Positions 1 through 8,549 of a stretch of DNA of 64,000 nucleotides are shown one piece after another. Source of the stretch: G963663735 sp963663735 (GTDB lineage: Bacteria > Acidobacteriota > UBA6911 > RPQK01 > JAPXNP01); assembly GCA_963663735.2 (NCBI GenBank), contig CAXXHN010000001.1, positions 744,001 through 808,000 of the forward strand, written 5' to 3'. The translations under genes and the position numbers were made by a program. The notes under the pieces are model-generated. The model searched no databases. It worked only from the letters and a program-made list of their open reading frames with translations, and had not been told where the DNA came from. The stretch's first letter is position 1. Each line of letters opens with the position of its first letter.

Positions 1-211
1 CCGCCAGCAAGGCCATCCTCAGGGCATCCGTGCCGCTGTTGACCGCTATGCAATACTCAGTTCCGCAATAACCGGCAAAGGCTTTTTCAAATTCAGATAC
101 CCGGTTTCCTCCAATGAACTGGTTGCCCTCAACCAGTGACCTTAACTCCGCAAAAAATTCTTCTGTTACCTGATCGGTCTGGTAACTCAAATCCAGATAA
201 GGGATCTTCAC
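1..211 (-). CDS. DegT/DnrJ/EryC1/StrS family aminotransferase (N-terminal part, cut by window edge)
   Basis: Only the first 70 codons are present; the gene runs off the left edge. The family consists of PLP-dependent sugar aminotransferases that build amino sugars on nucleotide-sugar carriers for surface glycans. Seen here are the typical opening IPYLDLSYQTDQ, the stretch GNQFIGGNRVSEFEKAFAGY and the PLP-fold signature AVNSGTDALRMAL; the catalytic lysine would lie outside the window. The start is a GTG at 211, preceded by AGGAGA with seven bases of spacing. The next gene upstream on the same strand is a nucleotide-sugar epimerase ending 45 bases away, so the two probably form one operon for a surface sugar. 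The exact sugar cannot be told from this fragment. Confidence 0.85.
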   Translation of the reverse strand, partial: MKIPYLDLSYQTDQVTEEFFAELRSLVEGNQFIGGNRVSEFEKAFAGYCGTEYCIAVNSGTDALRMALLA

Positions 212-256
212 TCCGCTCTCTCCTGTCTATATTCAAAAAGGGAAACCCATCTTATT

Positions 257-1207
257 TCAGGAATTTCGCCTGAATGACTCAACTGTTCTTCTTAAACCTT
301 CCTCGAAATCAATAACCGCTTCAAACCCTATTTGCTCCTTGGCTGCTGTTACCAGGGCTTCTGAGTCCTTGATGTCACCGGCCCTGGCCTCCTGGTAGTC
401 AGGTTCGAAATCCGTGCCAAGGATCCTGTTCAGGATAGTCACAACCTGGTTAAGTGTCCTGCTCCTGCCTGTACCAATATTAACGCAAACGCCCTTCCCG
501 GCGGCTTCCGCCGCTGCCAGGTTGGCAGCGACCACGTTTCCAACATAAATGAAATCCCGGCTCTGCTCTCCGTCACCATAGATAATCGGAGGTTTTCCGG
601 CCAGCATGCGGGTCACAAAACGGGGGATCACCGCGGCATAATCAGAAGAAGGGTTCTGCCTGGGCCCGAACACATTAAAAAACCTCAGTGCTGTTGAAGA
701 AAAGCCATAAATAGCAGAAAAAACCTTTGCATAGGCCTCATCTGTCAGCTTCGATACCGCGTAAGGAGACATCGGCCTTGGAGGCTCAGCTTCCGACAGG
801 GGCAGATTTTCAGAATCCCCATAGACAGCACAGGAAGAAGCAAATACAACGGTCCTGACACCGCCTTTCCTCGCAGCCTGGAATAATGAAAGAGTTCCCC
901 CAACGTTTACGCTGTTGACTTCAACCGGATAATCAACAGAGTATTGCACCGAAGGAATTGCGGCAAGATGATATATGACCTCGCATTTTTTCGCCAGGTC
1001 TTCACAAAGAGACTGGTCCCGGATATCGCCTTCAACCAGTTCTATTTTTTCCTTAAAACTGTCCATCAGGTGCTGGATATTGCTGGTTTTCCCGGAAGAC
1101 AAATTATCCAGAACCACAACCTTACGACCTTTATGCAAAAGGCCTTCGGCCAGATGAGATCCAATAAAACCAGCTCCCCCCGTAACCAGATCAAACTCTC
1201 TGTTCAA
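257..1207 (-). CDS. NAD-dependent nucleotide-sugar epimerase/dehydratase (SDR family)
   Basis: A 316-residue extended short-chain dehydrogenase. It shows the NAD-binding Rossmann motif TGGAGFIGSHL near residue 9, the motif HLAAIPSVQYS near 81, and the catalytic Tyr-x3-Lys as YAVSK near 149 with an upstream SSCAVYG. Family members interconvert UDP-hexoses at C4 or dehydrate nucleotide sugars; overall it most resembles UDP-glucose/UDP-GlcNAc 4-epimerases, but substrate is inferred only. The start is TTG at 1207, chosen because AGGAGG lies six bases before it and no better in-frame start precedes the Rossmann motif. It is followed on the same strand by a DegT aminotransferase, which fits an amino-sugar pathway. 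It is divergent from lysA with a 59-base gap. Confidence 0.85.
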   Translation of the reverse strand: MNREFDLVTGGAGFIGSHLAEGLLHKGRKVVVLDNLSSGKTSNIQHLMDSFKEKIELVEGDIRDQSLCEDLAKKCEVIYHLAAIPSVQYSVDYPVEVNSVNVGGTLSLFQAARKGGVRTVVFASSCAVYGDSENLPLSEAEPPRPMSPYAVSKLTDEAYAKVFSAIYGFSSTALRFFNVFGPRQNPSSDYAAVIPRFVTRMLAGKPPIIYGDGEQSRDFIYVGNVVAANLAAAEAAGKGVCVNIGTGRSRTLNQVVTILNRILGTDFEPDYQEARAGDIKDSEALVTAAKEQIGFEAVIDFEEGLRRTVESFRRNS

Positions 1208-1227
1208 AAAAATCCTCCTGACCTAAA

Positions 1228-1257
1228 TTAGCAATCAATCATATCAAATGATAATAT
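1228..1257 (+). promoter_or_regulatory. Putative lysA promoter, leaderless spacing
   Basis: TTAGCA at 1228-1233 and TAATAT at 1252-1257 are separated by 18 bases. The lysA GTG begins nine bases after the -10 box and no Shine-Dalgarno sequence is visible, so the transcript may begin at or within a few bases of the start codon. The call is by pattern only. Confidence 0.45.
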
Positions 1258-1266
1258 CATCCTGCC

Positions 1267-2514
1267 GTGAAACCAAACAGATGCTTGAAATATGTAGATA
1301 CCCAGTTATTTTGCGAAGGGGTTTCCATCTCTTCCCTGGCCGAACAATTCGGGACCCCCTTCTACATTTACAGCAGGGAAGCTGTCTGCCGAAACCTCGC
1401 AATCCTGAAAGATTCTTTCCCCGCTGAATATGCAAACATTTGCTTTGCGGTGAAAGCCAATTCGAATCTTTCTATCCTGGAGTTGCTAGCATCCAAGGGC
1501 CTGGGATTCGATATAGTGTCGGCAGGTGAGCTTTACCGGCTCCGCAGGCTTGGTGTATCCGGATCCAGGATTATCTTCAGTGGGGTAGGTAAAAGGCAGG
1601 ATGAAATAGACTGGGCCATCAGGACCAATGTCTTCAGCCTTGGGGTGGAATCCCTTGAGGAACTGAAGATGATTGCCGAAAGGGCTGAGACCCTGCGGTC
1701 TGCTGTTGTGGTCTCCCTCAGGCTCAACCTTGATGTAGATGCTGCAACCCACCCCGGAATATCAACCGGCAGGAAGGAACACAAATTCGGGCTGGACGAC
1801 GACTTCCTTCCTGAAGCATCCCTGTTTATCAAAAATCATCCCCTGGTGCGGCTGAAGGGAATAGGGGCCCACATCGGTTCCCAGATTATGGACGCGACAC
1901 CTTACATCACCACATTTGACCGGCTCCTGGCCTGCGCTTCAGATCTGAAACTGTCCGGATTCAACATTGAATTCCTGGATATTGGAGGTGGATTCGGAAT
2001 CCCCTATGATGACAGCACTGAACCGTTCAGGCTGGACGAATTCTCTGCATATGTCGCAGAAAAAAGAGGACCATACCGGATAGTAATGGAACCAGGCCGT
2101 TTTATCGTAGGCTCAGCCGGAGCCCTGGTCAGCAGAGTTATCCTGACCAAGACTACGGGAAACCGGAAATTCCTGGTACTGGATGCCGGAATGAATGACC
2201 TTATGCGACCGGCCCTGTACCAGGCCAGACACCAGATACTGCCTGAAAGCAATTCTTCCCGGGAAACCGTAACTGTCGACATTGTTGGCCCCATCTGTGA
2301 ATCCACCGACAGGTTCGCTGAAAACCTCACCATTCCCGCGCTAGGGAACGGAGACCTGGTGGCAATCATGGAAGCAGGTGCCTATGGTTCGGTTTTGTCT
2401 TCCAACTACAACACCCGTTCCAGGCCTGCCGAAATAATGGTGAGTGGAGAAGAAACAAAACTCATCAGGAAAAGGGAAAGCTACGATGATCAGATCAGGA
2501 ATGAAATTCTATAA
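1267..2514 (+). CDS. lysA: Diaminopimelate decarboxylase
   Basis: A 415-residue fold-type III PLP enzyme that removes the D-carboxyl of meso-diaminopimelate to give L-lysine, the last step of the DAP pathway. The PLP lysine is in FAVKANSNL (about residue 63). The HIGSQI motif is near 202, the glycine-rich phosphate loop LDIGGGFGIP near 238, EPGRFIVG near 275, and the second-subunit active-site motif GPICESTDRF is followed by EAGAYGSVLSSNYN. Length is normal for the family. The start is GTG at 1267; a -10-like TAATAT ends nine bases before it. It stands alone, divergent from the epimerase, and ends before a bidirectional terminator. Related ornithine/arginine decarboxylases are possible, but the C-terminal motifs favour LysA. 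Confidence 0.9.
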   Translation: MKPNRCLKYVDTQLFCEGVSISSLAEQFGTPFYIYSREAVCRNLAILKDSFPAEYANICFAVKANSNLSILELLASKGLGFDIVSAGELYRLRRLGVSGSRIIFSGVGKRQDEIDWAIRTNVFSLGVESLEELKMIAERAETLRSAVVVSLRLNLDVDAATHPGISTGRKEHKFGLDDDFLPEASLFIKNHPLVRLKGIGAHIGSQIMDATPYITTFDRLLACASDLKLSGFNIEFLDIGGGFGIPYDDSTEPFRLDEFSAYVAEKRGPYRIVMEPGRFIVGSAGALVSRVILTKTTGNRKFLVLDAGMNDLMRPALYQARHQILPESNSSRETVTVDIVGPICESTDRFAENLTIPALGNGDLVAIMEAGAYGSVLSSNYNTRSRPAEIMVSGEETKLIRKRESYDDQIRNEIL

Positions 2515-2560
2515 CCTGAGTGACCGGATTGGGGTTTTGATATCCCGCTGATAAAGCAAA

Positions 2561-2609
2561 AAACGCCGGAATCAGGCTGAATTTTCATTCAGTACAGATT
2601 CCGGCGTTT
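2561..2609. terminator. Bidirectional terminator between lysA and the secreted-protein gene
   Basis: Perfect 13-base inverted repeat: arms 2561-2573 and 2597-2609 (AAACGCCGGAATC and its complement) with a 23-base loop. Read on the minus strand the hairpin is followed by a run of six T, so it best serves the gene at 2642-4237. It also sits 47 bases after lysA, with which that gene converges. Confidence 0.8.
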
Positions 2610-2641
2610 ACAATGGCCTAAGCTGGACCTTTCCGATTCAG

Positions 2642-4237
2642 CTATTCAGGAAGCGGGATTACGGGAATCGAAAGGAACTGCCCTGCCTCCTCTCCCATTT
2701 CCAGGACGGTAGCTACCACTTTGCCACCATCAGGAATACTGGAAACTTCAACTTTCATTGTCCCTGTAAATTCCTGGCGGTTTAAAGTGGGGAAGTATTC
2801 ATCGATATACATGGACATTTGAGCCCTTGCTCCAAAATTATAGTTATATTTTGGATTAAGGGCTTTCCCCTCGCTGTCAACACCCAGATTAACCAGTTCA
2901 CCATCTTCATAAAGGCTGAGCTTAAGGGTAACCGGTTTAAATTCGGTGTTATGGATGGCAATGCCGGTATCAATGCTCTGTATGGGAACCACAAATCCAG
3001 TCAAGGGCTCGCTGGTGCCGACCCCTGCTGTTCCAATCCCGGGATAGGAGAATTTGAGCGTACCCCCGACAGTGGCCTCTCCTGCCTGCAGGGCGAGGTC
3101 AACCGATCCTACCTGGACTGGGCCTGCACTCCCCTCGGTTGAAATGACTATTGTCTCGTAGGGAGCAAGGCTGAAGGAAGGAACCGGTCCGTTTTCCCCA
3201 TATGCGATGTCCAATGAACCGGCCTGCTCTGCATTAGCTGAGTTTATCCCTACATCCATGCTCTGGCCATCGGCATCCCTGAACTCAGCCACGCCTTTGA
3301 CTGTATACTCATCAGATGGATTAGTCAGGACTATGTCTGAAGTCAGGCCCGCGCCGGTACCGAAGTGGGCGAAATAAACATGTTCAGTAATCCCCACATC
3401 AACTGCCTGCAGGAGATCATAGGGATGCTTCCGATCAGCCTCGGTATAATCGACCAGAACCAGGGCTCTCATGTTTGCCCAGTCTTCAACCCCACTGGGT
3501 TCATTCATTGTGATCTTGTAGGTGTGGGAATCCCCGTTAAAAAGATCTTCAGGCCCAACCCTGTCATATCCAAAGCTATGTACGACCTTTTCCGTAGCCT
3601 GGTCATACACCTCTCCGTCCAGCAATTCTTCGGATTCCTCACTGTCATCATCCTCATCCAGAACAACTTCATAAAGGATCACCTGCACAAAGGCCAGTTG
3701 AGCTCCGTTAAGGGTAATACCGCTCCGGTTGGTAAAAACCACATCAAAAACCAGTTCTCCTCCGGTTCTTTTGGCAACAGCATACAGCTCCCCCTTGGGC
3801 GGGCGAGCCTGGGCAGCCCGGATCATGCTCCGGTAATCGGTTATATAGTTCACTTCATCCGGGTCTCCGCCGATAATCTGCTGGCCGCTGTCCACCATGG
3901 CAAAAGGAGCGTCATAAGTCTCATCCGCAACAGTCGCAGCTTGGGCAAACCTGGATCCCCTGATGGTCGCGGGGCTATAGGCATCATTGAAGTCATATTC
4001 AAGAAATATGACATCCTGGCCGGCGAATTCCTTACGGAGAGCTTCTATGGCATCGCCGGATTGAAAGGTGGGGCTCAAGTCGCCGTCAACTTTATCAACA
4101 TCAGTGTAGTTACGAAAAACCTCGAAAACTACCAAACGGCCGTCACCACTGGTTTCAGCCAGCGCCGCCGTATAAAAAAAGGTACCGAATAAGAGCAATA
4201 CCAGAAACAAGAAAGCTCCATTTCGCTTCTCAGACAT
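2642..4237 (-). CDS. Secreted protein of unknown function with C-terminal repeated beta-rich modules
   Basis: A 531-residue exported protein. Residues 1-27 form a Sec signal peptide ending ALA. The N-terminal part (about 35-150) begins LVVFEVFRNYTDVDKV and reads like a thioredoxin-fold Omp28-type domain, but the expected CxxC pair is absent. An acidic stretch DEDDDSEESEELLDGE lies near 200. The C-terminal half has two related modules: one starts FAHFGTGAGLTSDIVLTNPS near 295, the other GFVVPIQSIDTGIAIHNT near 425. They resemble modules common in secreted proteins of Acidobacteriota-like genomes. AAGGAA lies seven bases before the ATG. No enzymatic residues are recognised; a surface or periplasmic binding role is only a guess. 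It has its own terminator. Confidence 0.7.
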   Translation of the reverse strand: MSEKRNGAFLFLVLLLFGTFFYTAALAETSGDGRLVVFEVFRNYTDVDKVDGDLSPTFQSGDAIEALRKEFAGQDVIFLEYDFNDAYSPATIRGSRFAQAATVADETYDAPFAMVDSGQQIIGGDPDEVNYITDYRSMIRAAQARPPKGELYAVAKRTGGELVFDVVFTNRSGITLNGAQLAFVQVILYEVVLDEDDDSEESEELLDGEVYDQATEKVVHSFGYDRVGPEDLFNGDSHTYKITMNEPSGVEDWANMRALVLVDYTEADRKHPYDLLQAVDVGITEHVYFAHFGTGAGLTSDIVLTNPSDEYTVKGVAEFRDADGQSMDVGINSANAEQAGSLDIAYGENGPVPSFSLAPYETIVISTEGSAGPVQVGSVDLALQAGEATVGGTLKFSYPGIGTAGVGTSEPLTGFVVPIQSIDTGIAIHNTEFKPVTLKLSLYEDGELVNLGVDSEGKALNPKYNYNFGARAQMSMYIDEYFPTLNRQEFTGTMKVEVSSIPDGGKVVATVLEMGEEAGQFLSIPVIPLPE

Positions 4238-4639
4238 TAAAATTCCTTTCCAAATAAAGCAAAAAGCAATGGCTACCTCTGTATAACTCCCAAGGTTGCC
4301 TTAATAACCATTCAGATGCAGATTCACCCCTTAGGTATCATCCGCTATTAAAAATTCAAACACCAGCCTGATCCAGTGCTCCTAAAAGCTGTCTACTCTT
4401 ATCTGGTGAATTTCAACCAGCCCCTCAAAATCAGTCGCCGGTCTGCAAAACAGGATTCATCCTTTGAAATAATACCAGAACTCCCCGGTCTGGTGCTAAC
4501 CGCCGGGGAGTTCTATCTGTTTTTCTTTCAAAACTTAACGGGATGCCGGAAGGATCGGGCGTGAATCTACGAATGTGGATCTGTATTGTAATTCAACCTA
4601 AAAACACCTCTTCCGGCACTTTTTAAACAAAATTCCAGT
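4238..4639. other. Intergenic stretch without a gene
   Basis: About 400 bases between two minus-strand genes. The only feature supported is the hairpin at 4477-4514. The part next to 4237 should hold the promoter of the secreted-protein gene, but no convincing -35/-10 pair was found. Short open frames here have no recognisable protein character. Confidence 0.5.
4477..4520. terminator. Strong hairpin, probable terminator
   Basis: Twelve-base perfect stem, 4477-4488 (AGAACTCCCCGG) with 4503-4514, loop of 14 bases. It lies 126 bases downstream of the PIG-L deacetylase gene (minus strand). The T-rich tail is on the plus-strand side, so for the minus-strand transcript the U-tract is weak. Confidence 0.55.
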
Positions 4640-5533
4640 CTAGGGAAAAAACGGAAACATTTTCTTAAGTGCTTCCATGCCTGGATTTGAACCATACTCA
4701 GAAACCTGGAATGCTTCAACAGCAGTAATCTTGGCTGCTCTTTCAGCTCCGTAAAGTTCCACCAGTTTATCCCTGTACTGATCAACCGGACCCTGGAAAA
4801 ACCTGGCCCAGTCCTTGGCCAGCCATGCTTTACGTTCAACAGGATCTTTGGGGACTTCTTCCAGCTTCATTTCGTTATAGGGAATCCATTCGTACATCTG
4901 CGAAACATGGCAGTCGTACATATCCACTTTTTTGTCCATATCATCGCTGATATCCACAACAATTTCCGGCTCAAATGGATTGGGCACGGTAAAACGGTCG
5001 TACATATACATGAAAAGTGGATTCTTCCTCAGGTGGGGCACTGATGGAACAATATTCGGGACAGTAACCATATAGGCAGCGTCCCGGACCAAAAGGCCGG
5101 TATTGCGATGATCGGGGTGATAATCATTGGGTCGATGGGAAATGACAATATCAGCCTTGAATTCACGAATCTGGGCAATAACCTTGTTGCGGTTTTCAAG
5201 GGTCGGCATCAGCTTGCCGTCGTCATTATCCAAAACAATGTACTCAACTCCGCTAATGGCAGAGGAACACCTGGTCTCCAGGTAGCGCCGTTGGGCCAAC
5301 GGCCCTCCGCCTTCTGAAAAGTGACCGGCATTGCCGTTGGTCATGGATACCATGCGTACCTTGTGTCCAGCCTGCACAAACTTCATCATTGTGACTCCAA
5401 CCAGTTCAGGATCATCAGGATGGGCGCCAATGACAATAATTCTCAGTTTGTCGCTGTCTGCAAGTGTCATCATTGAGGAAATCAGAAATATCAGAACAAA
5501 GAAAAATAGTGTAATTTTTTTGGATTTTATCAT
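4640..5533 (-). CDS. Exported PIG-L/LmbE family deacetylase
   Basis: A 297-residue zinc-dependent N-acetylsugar deacetylase of the PIG-L (LmbE) family, which removes acetate from GlcNAc-type groups. The metal site is visible as GAHPDDPE and the later SHRPNDYHPDHR, which provide the Asp/His ligands and catalytic Asp. The N-terminus MIKSKKITLFFFVLIFLISS is a signal peptide or anchor, so the protein acts outside the cytoplasm, unlike the intracellular mycothiol/bacillithiol enzymes. Start uncertain: ATG at 5533 is given; an in-frame TTG at 5539 adds two residues, and neither has a clear Shine-Dalgarno. Its context with other exported glycan enzymes suggests a role in processing amino-sugar glycans; the substrate is unknown. 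Confidence 0.85.
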   Translation of the reverse strand: MIKSKKITLFFFVLIFLISSMMTLADSDKLRIIVIGAHPDDPELVGVTMMKFVQAGHKVRMVSMTNGNAGHFSEGGGPLAQRRYLETRCSSAISGVEYIVLDNDDGKLMPTLENRNKVIAQIREFKADIVISHRPNDYHPDHRNTGLLVRDAAYMVTVPNIVPSVPHLRKNPLFMYMYDRFTVPNPFEPEIVVDISDDMDKKVDMYDCHVSQMYEWIPYNEMKLEEVPKDPVERKAWLAKDWARFFQGPVDQYRDKLVELYGAERAAKITAVEAFQVSEYGSNPGMEALKKMFPFFP

Positions 5534-5681
5534 AATCAAGTAAATTATCAGAATACCCTTTTCAGGTCCAGAATAAATTGAGACTCACTTCCTTTTTGCC
5601 CTGTTCCAAGGAAGTCGAACTGGTCACTTATCTGGGTTGACTTTAATCTTTGAGCCTGCCGGGCTAAAATTCAGGTTGGAT

Positions 5682-6788
5682 ATGACTGGAGCAAGAATAA
5701 TTTTTCATGTGGATATGGACGCGTTCTATACCTCAATCGAACAGCGGGACAATCCTGCTCTGAGGGGGCGTCCGGTCATTGTAGGATCTGATCCTGTCCA
5801 GGGAACCGGACGCGGAGTGGTTGCCGCCTGCTCCTATGAAGCCAGAAAATTCGGGGTACATTCAGCCCAGGCAATAAGCCAGGCCTGGCGTAATTGCCCC
5901 AATGCAGTATTCCTCAGACCCTCCATGGAAAAATACAAGGAGAACAGCCGCCGGATCCTGGCCATATTCCGGGAGATTTCACCCAGTGTTGAACCCCTTA
6001 GCATTGACGAAGCATTCCTGGATATGTCAAGCATGGTTTCAGATTATGACAGTGCCATCAAACTGGCCTACCAGCTTAAAGGCAGGATTCATAAAGAGGA
6101 AGGCCTGACTGCCTCGGTGGGGATAGCAGCAAATAAATTCCTGGCCAAAATTGCCTCAGACATGCGCAAACCGAACGGTGTTTATGCCGTCAGGCCTGAA
6201 AGGGTCAGGGAATTCCTGGAACCCCTGCCTGTTGCCAGGCTGTGGGGAGTAGGACCAAAAACCGAAAGCCGTCTGAGCGGCCTGGGAATCACCACAGTCG
6301 GCCAGCTTCAAAGTGAGGAAGGGCAATCTGTCCTGGCCGGTTTCGGCAAGCATGGAAGACTGCTGGCTCAGCTGGTAATGGGCATTGACAACCGCCCGCT
6401 TGTTACCAGGAGGAGCCCCAAGTCAGTTGGTCATGAGCACACATTTTCATCTGACACCAGAGATAAGGTCATTCTACTCGAAACCCTGCGGCGCCTCGGA
6501 GAAAAGGTTGCCCAGAGGTTGCATAAGCATCATCTGCAGGGGCGGACTGTATGCATCAAACTGCGCTATGAGGATTTCACCACCTTTACCCGCCAGGTCC
6601 GAAGCCCGATTCAAGTTGGTTCGCCATTTGAAATCAACAGGATTTCCAGGGATCTTTTCCTTTCCCACTGGGACAGGAGCCGGAAAATCAGGTTGATCGG
6701 AGTCTCTATCTCCTCCCTGGCAGAGGAGTCTGCTGAGACCGGCCTCCCCCTTTTTCCACACCCTGACCCGGGAGACCTGGTTTTTTGA
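5682..6788 (+). CDS. dinB: DNA polymerase IV (Y-family translesion polymerase)
   Basis: A 368-residue Y-family polymerase that copies past damaged bases without proofreading. The catalytic acidic motifs are IIFHVDMDAFYTSIE at the N-terminus and PLSIDEAFLDMS near residue 105. The region VGIAANKFLAKIASD and the helix-hairpin-helix part RLWGVGPKTESRLSGLG are typical. The little-finger domain follows (VGHEHTFSSDT). A longer frame opens at TTG 5637, but family members begin a few residues before HVDMDAFY, so ATG 5682 is preferred. The gene is alone on the plus strand and ends before a strong terminator. No LexA-type box was recognised upstream, so SOS control is not shown. The C-terminus lacks an evident beta-clamp motif, though LPLFP could serve. 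Confidence 0.92.
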   Translation: MTGARIIFHVDMDAFYTSIEQRDNPALRGRPVIVGSDPVQGTGRGVVAACSYEARKFGVHSAQAISQAWRNCPNAVFLRPSMEKYKENSRRILAIFREISPSVEPLSIDEAFLDMSSMVSDYDSAIKLAYQLKGRIHKEEGLTASVGIAANKFLAKIASDMRKPNGVYAVRPERVREFLEPLPVARLWGVGPKTESRLSGLGITTVGQLQSEEGQSVLAGFGKHGRLLAQLVMGIDNRPLVTRRSPKSVGHEHTFSSDTRDKVILLETLRRLGEKVAQRLHKHHLQGRTVCIKLRYEDFTTFTRQVRSPIQVGSPFEINRISRDLFLSHWDRSRKIRLIGVSISSLAEESAETGLPLFPHPDPGDLVF

Positions 6789-6858
6789 GTTTGTTTTCAG
6801 AGGACGAGTTTCGAATCGATGTTTCTTCGGGCAGAAAAAGGGATTGGGATGAAAAGGC

Positions 6859-6907
6859 AAAGGCGGGATGAGATCTCATTTCCAGACTCATCCCGCCTTT
6901 TTTCTGT
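6859..6907. terminator. Rho-independent terminator after dinB
   Basis: Perfect 14-base stem (6859-6872 with 6887-6900; arm AAAGGCGGGATGAG), 14-base loop, continuous with a T-rich tail on the plus strand. It lies between the convergent dinB and the oxidoreductase at 6964, and the A-rich left flank would allow it to act on both strands. Confidence 0.88.
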
Positions 6908-6963
6908 ATGTCTTTAACTAAACTGAGTTTCCATGATTGATCATCCATGGAAACCGGGTACCG

Positions 6964-8331
6964 CTATTCGAGTTTCCAACCCTCGCGGTAGATACGTCCC
7001 AGGAACTTTTCAGCTTCCGGGGCATTAGGTATTCTCATATTAACCGGATCCCACTCCAGTCTCTTGCCGCTCTTGAAGGCTACATTACCAAGGTGATTGG
7101 CTTCGGTCAGGGGACCCGAATACCCGAAGTTACAGGTTGTTGGAGCACCGGTTTTACAGGCATGGATCCACTCTTCATGGTGACCCAGCGACTTGGGAAT
7201 GGTTGGAGCGGGAGCTGTAAAGTTCGCAAACTTCTCTTCCGGAAGGAGTACATGTTTACTGTAATCCGCCAACAACATTCCATCATCTCCGATAAACAGG
7301 CAAGCGCTGCCCCACTGCGGGATTTTCCCTTCGGTGAAAATCTTCGGTTTCATGGCTCCCTGGTACCAGGTCAGCTCAACCGGAGGCATGTCGCCCCTGG
7401 CTCCATACTCGTACCTGGCGCTCATTGATGCAGGGGCAAGTTCAGGATGAGGGGCCGGGCCGCTGGCTTCGATTACTTTGGGCGCATCGAGTTTGAGTGC
7501 CCAGAAAGGCAGGTCGATCCAGTGGCTTCCCAGGTCTGACATGGTGCCGCTGCCGAAATCCCACCAGCGGTACCATTTGGGACCAGGCAGGTAGACTTCA
7601 TTAAACGGCCGGTAGACTGCCGGGCCAAGGAACAAATCCCAGTCTACTCCGGCTGGAACAGGCATCTCCTCGGTGGGCCGCTCTTCGCAATAAACGATAT
7701 CCTTGTTGGCTTCCGCGTCAGCTTTACTCTGGCGTCCCCAGGCTCTGGAAACCCAGACATGGGTTTCGCGAACAGGCCCTATAGCTCCACCCTGAATCAG
7801 TTCCACTACCCTCCGGTAATTGTCACCGGCATGAATCTGAGTGCCCATTTGAGTCGCGACTCCCGCCTTTTTCGCGGCTTCTGTAATAATCCTGGTTTCC
7901 CGGACATTATGGGTAAGGGGTTTTTCGCAATAGACATGTTTGCCCATTTTCAATGCCGGCAAAGTGGCAAATGAATGGGTATGCTCGGCAGTGCTTACCA
8001 CAACGGCATCCATATCCTTTATTTCATCGTAAAGTACTCGAAAATCCTTGTAAGTTTTTGCTCCTGGAGCCACTTTCTTGGCAGATGCAAGGGATGCATC
8101 GTTGATATCACAAAGCGCTATAATATTTTCTGAAGACACTCCTTTCAAGTTGCCTCCGCCTCTGCCTCCAGCACCGATAATTGCGATATTGAGTTTCCCG
8201 TTGGGGGAACGGGAACTTATTATTGCGGGGAAACCGAACGTAGTGGCACTACAGGCTGTTGCGACCACTGTTGATTGAAGAAATTGACGTCTCGAACAAG
8301 ATAAAATTTTTGATTTACTTTCTTTAGACAT
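6964..8331 (-). CDS. Tat-exported Gfo/Idh/MocA family oxidoreductase
   Basis: A 455-residue NAD(P)-dependent sugar oxidoreductase of the Gfo/Idh/MocA family. The N-terminus carries a twin-arginine signal, SRRQFLQ at residues 13-19, followed by a hydrophobic stretch, so the protein is exported folded with its cofactor. The nucleotide-binding loop IIGAGGRGGGN is near 51-61, and the family's EKP motif is in HVYCEKPLTHN near 136. The C-terminal domain contains GSGTMSDLGSHWIDLPFW, the typical substrate-side segment. Family members often oxidise C3 of sugars or act on cyclitols; the substrate here is unknown. This is one of three Tat-exported paralogues in the window (others at 26303 and 39799). 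There is no Shine-Dalgarno; a promoter at 8338-8366 ends six bases before the ATG. Confidence 0.9.
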   Translation of the reverse strand: MSKESKSKILSCSRRQFLQSTVVATACSATTFGFPAIISSRSPNGKLNIAIIGAGGRGGGNLKGVSSENIIALCDINDASLASAKKVAPGAKTYKDFRVLYDEIKDMDAVVVSTAEHTHSFATLPALKMGKHVYCEKPLTHNVRETRIITEAAKKAGVATQMGTQIHAGDNYRRVVELIQGGAIGPVRETHVWVSRAWGRQSKADAEANKDIVYCEERPTEEMPVPAGVDWDLFLGPAVYRPFNEVYLPGPKWYRWWDFGSGTMSDLGSHWIDLPFWALKLDAPKVIEASGPAPHPELAPASMSARYEYGARGDMPPVELTWYQGAMKPKIFTEGKIPQWGSACLFIGDDGMLLADYSKHVLLPEEKFANFTAPAPTIPKSLGHHEEWIHACKTGAPTTCNFGYSGPLTEANHLGNVAFKSGKRLEWDPVNMRIPNAPEAEKFLGRIYREGWKLE

Positions 8332-8337
8332 AGGGTT

Positions 8338-8366
8338 ATCGTATTTTAATAATGGCTTTCGGTCAA
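8338..8366 (-). promoter_or_regulatory. Promoter of the Tat oxidoreductase at 6964-8331
   Basis: On the minus strand TTGACC (8366-8361), a 17-base spacer and TACGAT (8343-8338) form a good sigma70-type promoter. The -10 box ends six bases before the ATG, so the message would start at or very near the start codon. Confidence 0.55.
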
Positions 8367-8549
8367 GAAAATATTTTGAGCTGAGGCCCTGCGCAGCAAG
8401 GGACTTGCGCTACTCTGAATCCTGCGAGGAATTCCAGCACATAGGATTCTCCAGGATTTCAGGATCTAAAATTCTGGTTGCTGGTTACCTTCCCTGGTTC
8501 ATAACACAGCCAGGGATCAAAAATAAACACTCTGGTTGAAAATAATGTC

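Noticed and set aside
3365..4192. A 275-codon plus-strand open frame opposite the secreted-protein gene
   Set aside because: It is the antisense shadow of a gene with a signal peptide, Shine-Dalgarno and repeated modules; its own translation has no domain-like features.
4544..4618. TGCCGGAAG/CTTCCGGCA inverted repeat as a terminator for the PIG-L gene
   Set aside because: The loop is 57 bases and there is no T-run in the right place; the hairpin at 4477 is a better candidate.
5637..5681. TTG start of dinB giving 15 extra residues
   Set aside because: The family begins a few residues before HVDMDAFY; the extra part overlaps possible promoter sequence and has no Shine-Dalgarno.
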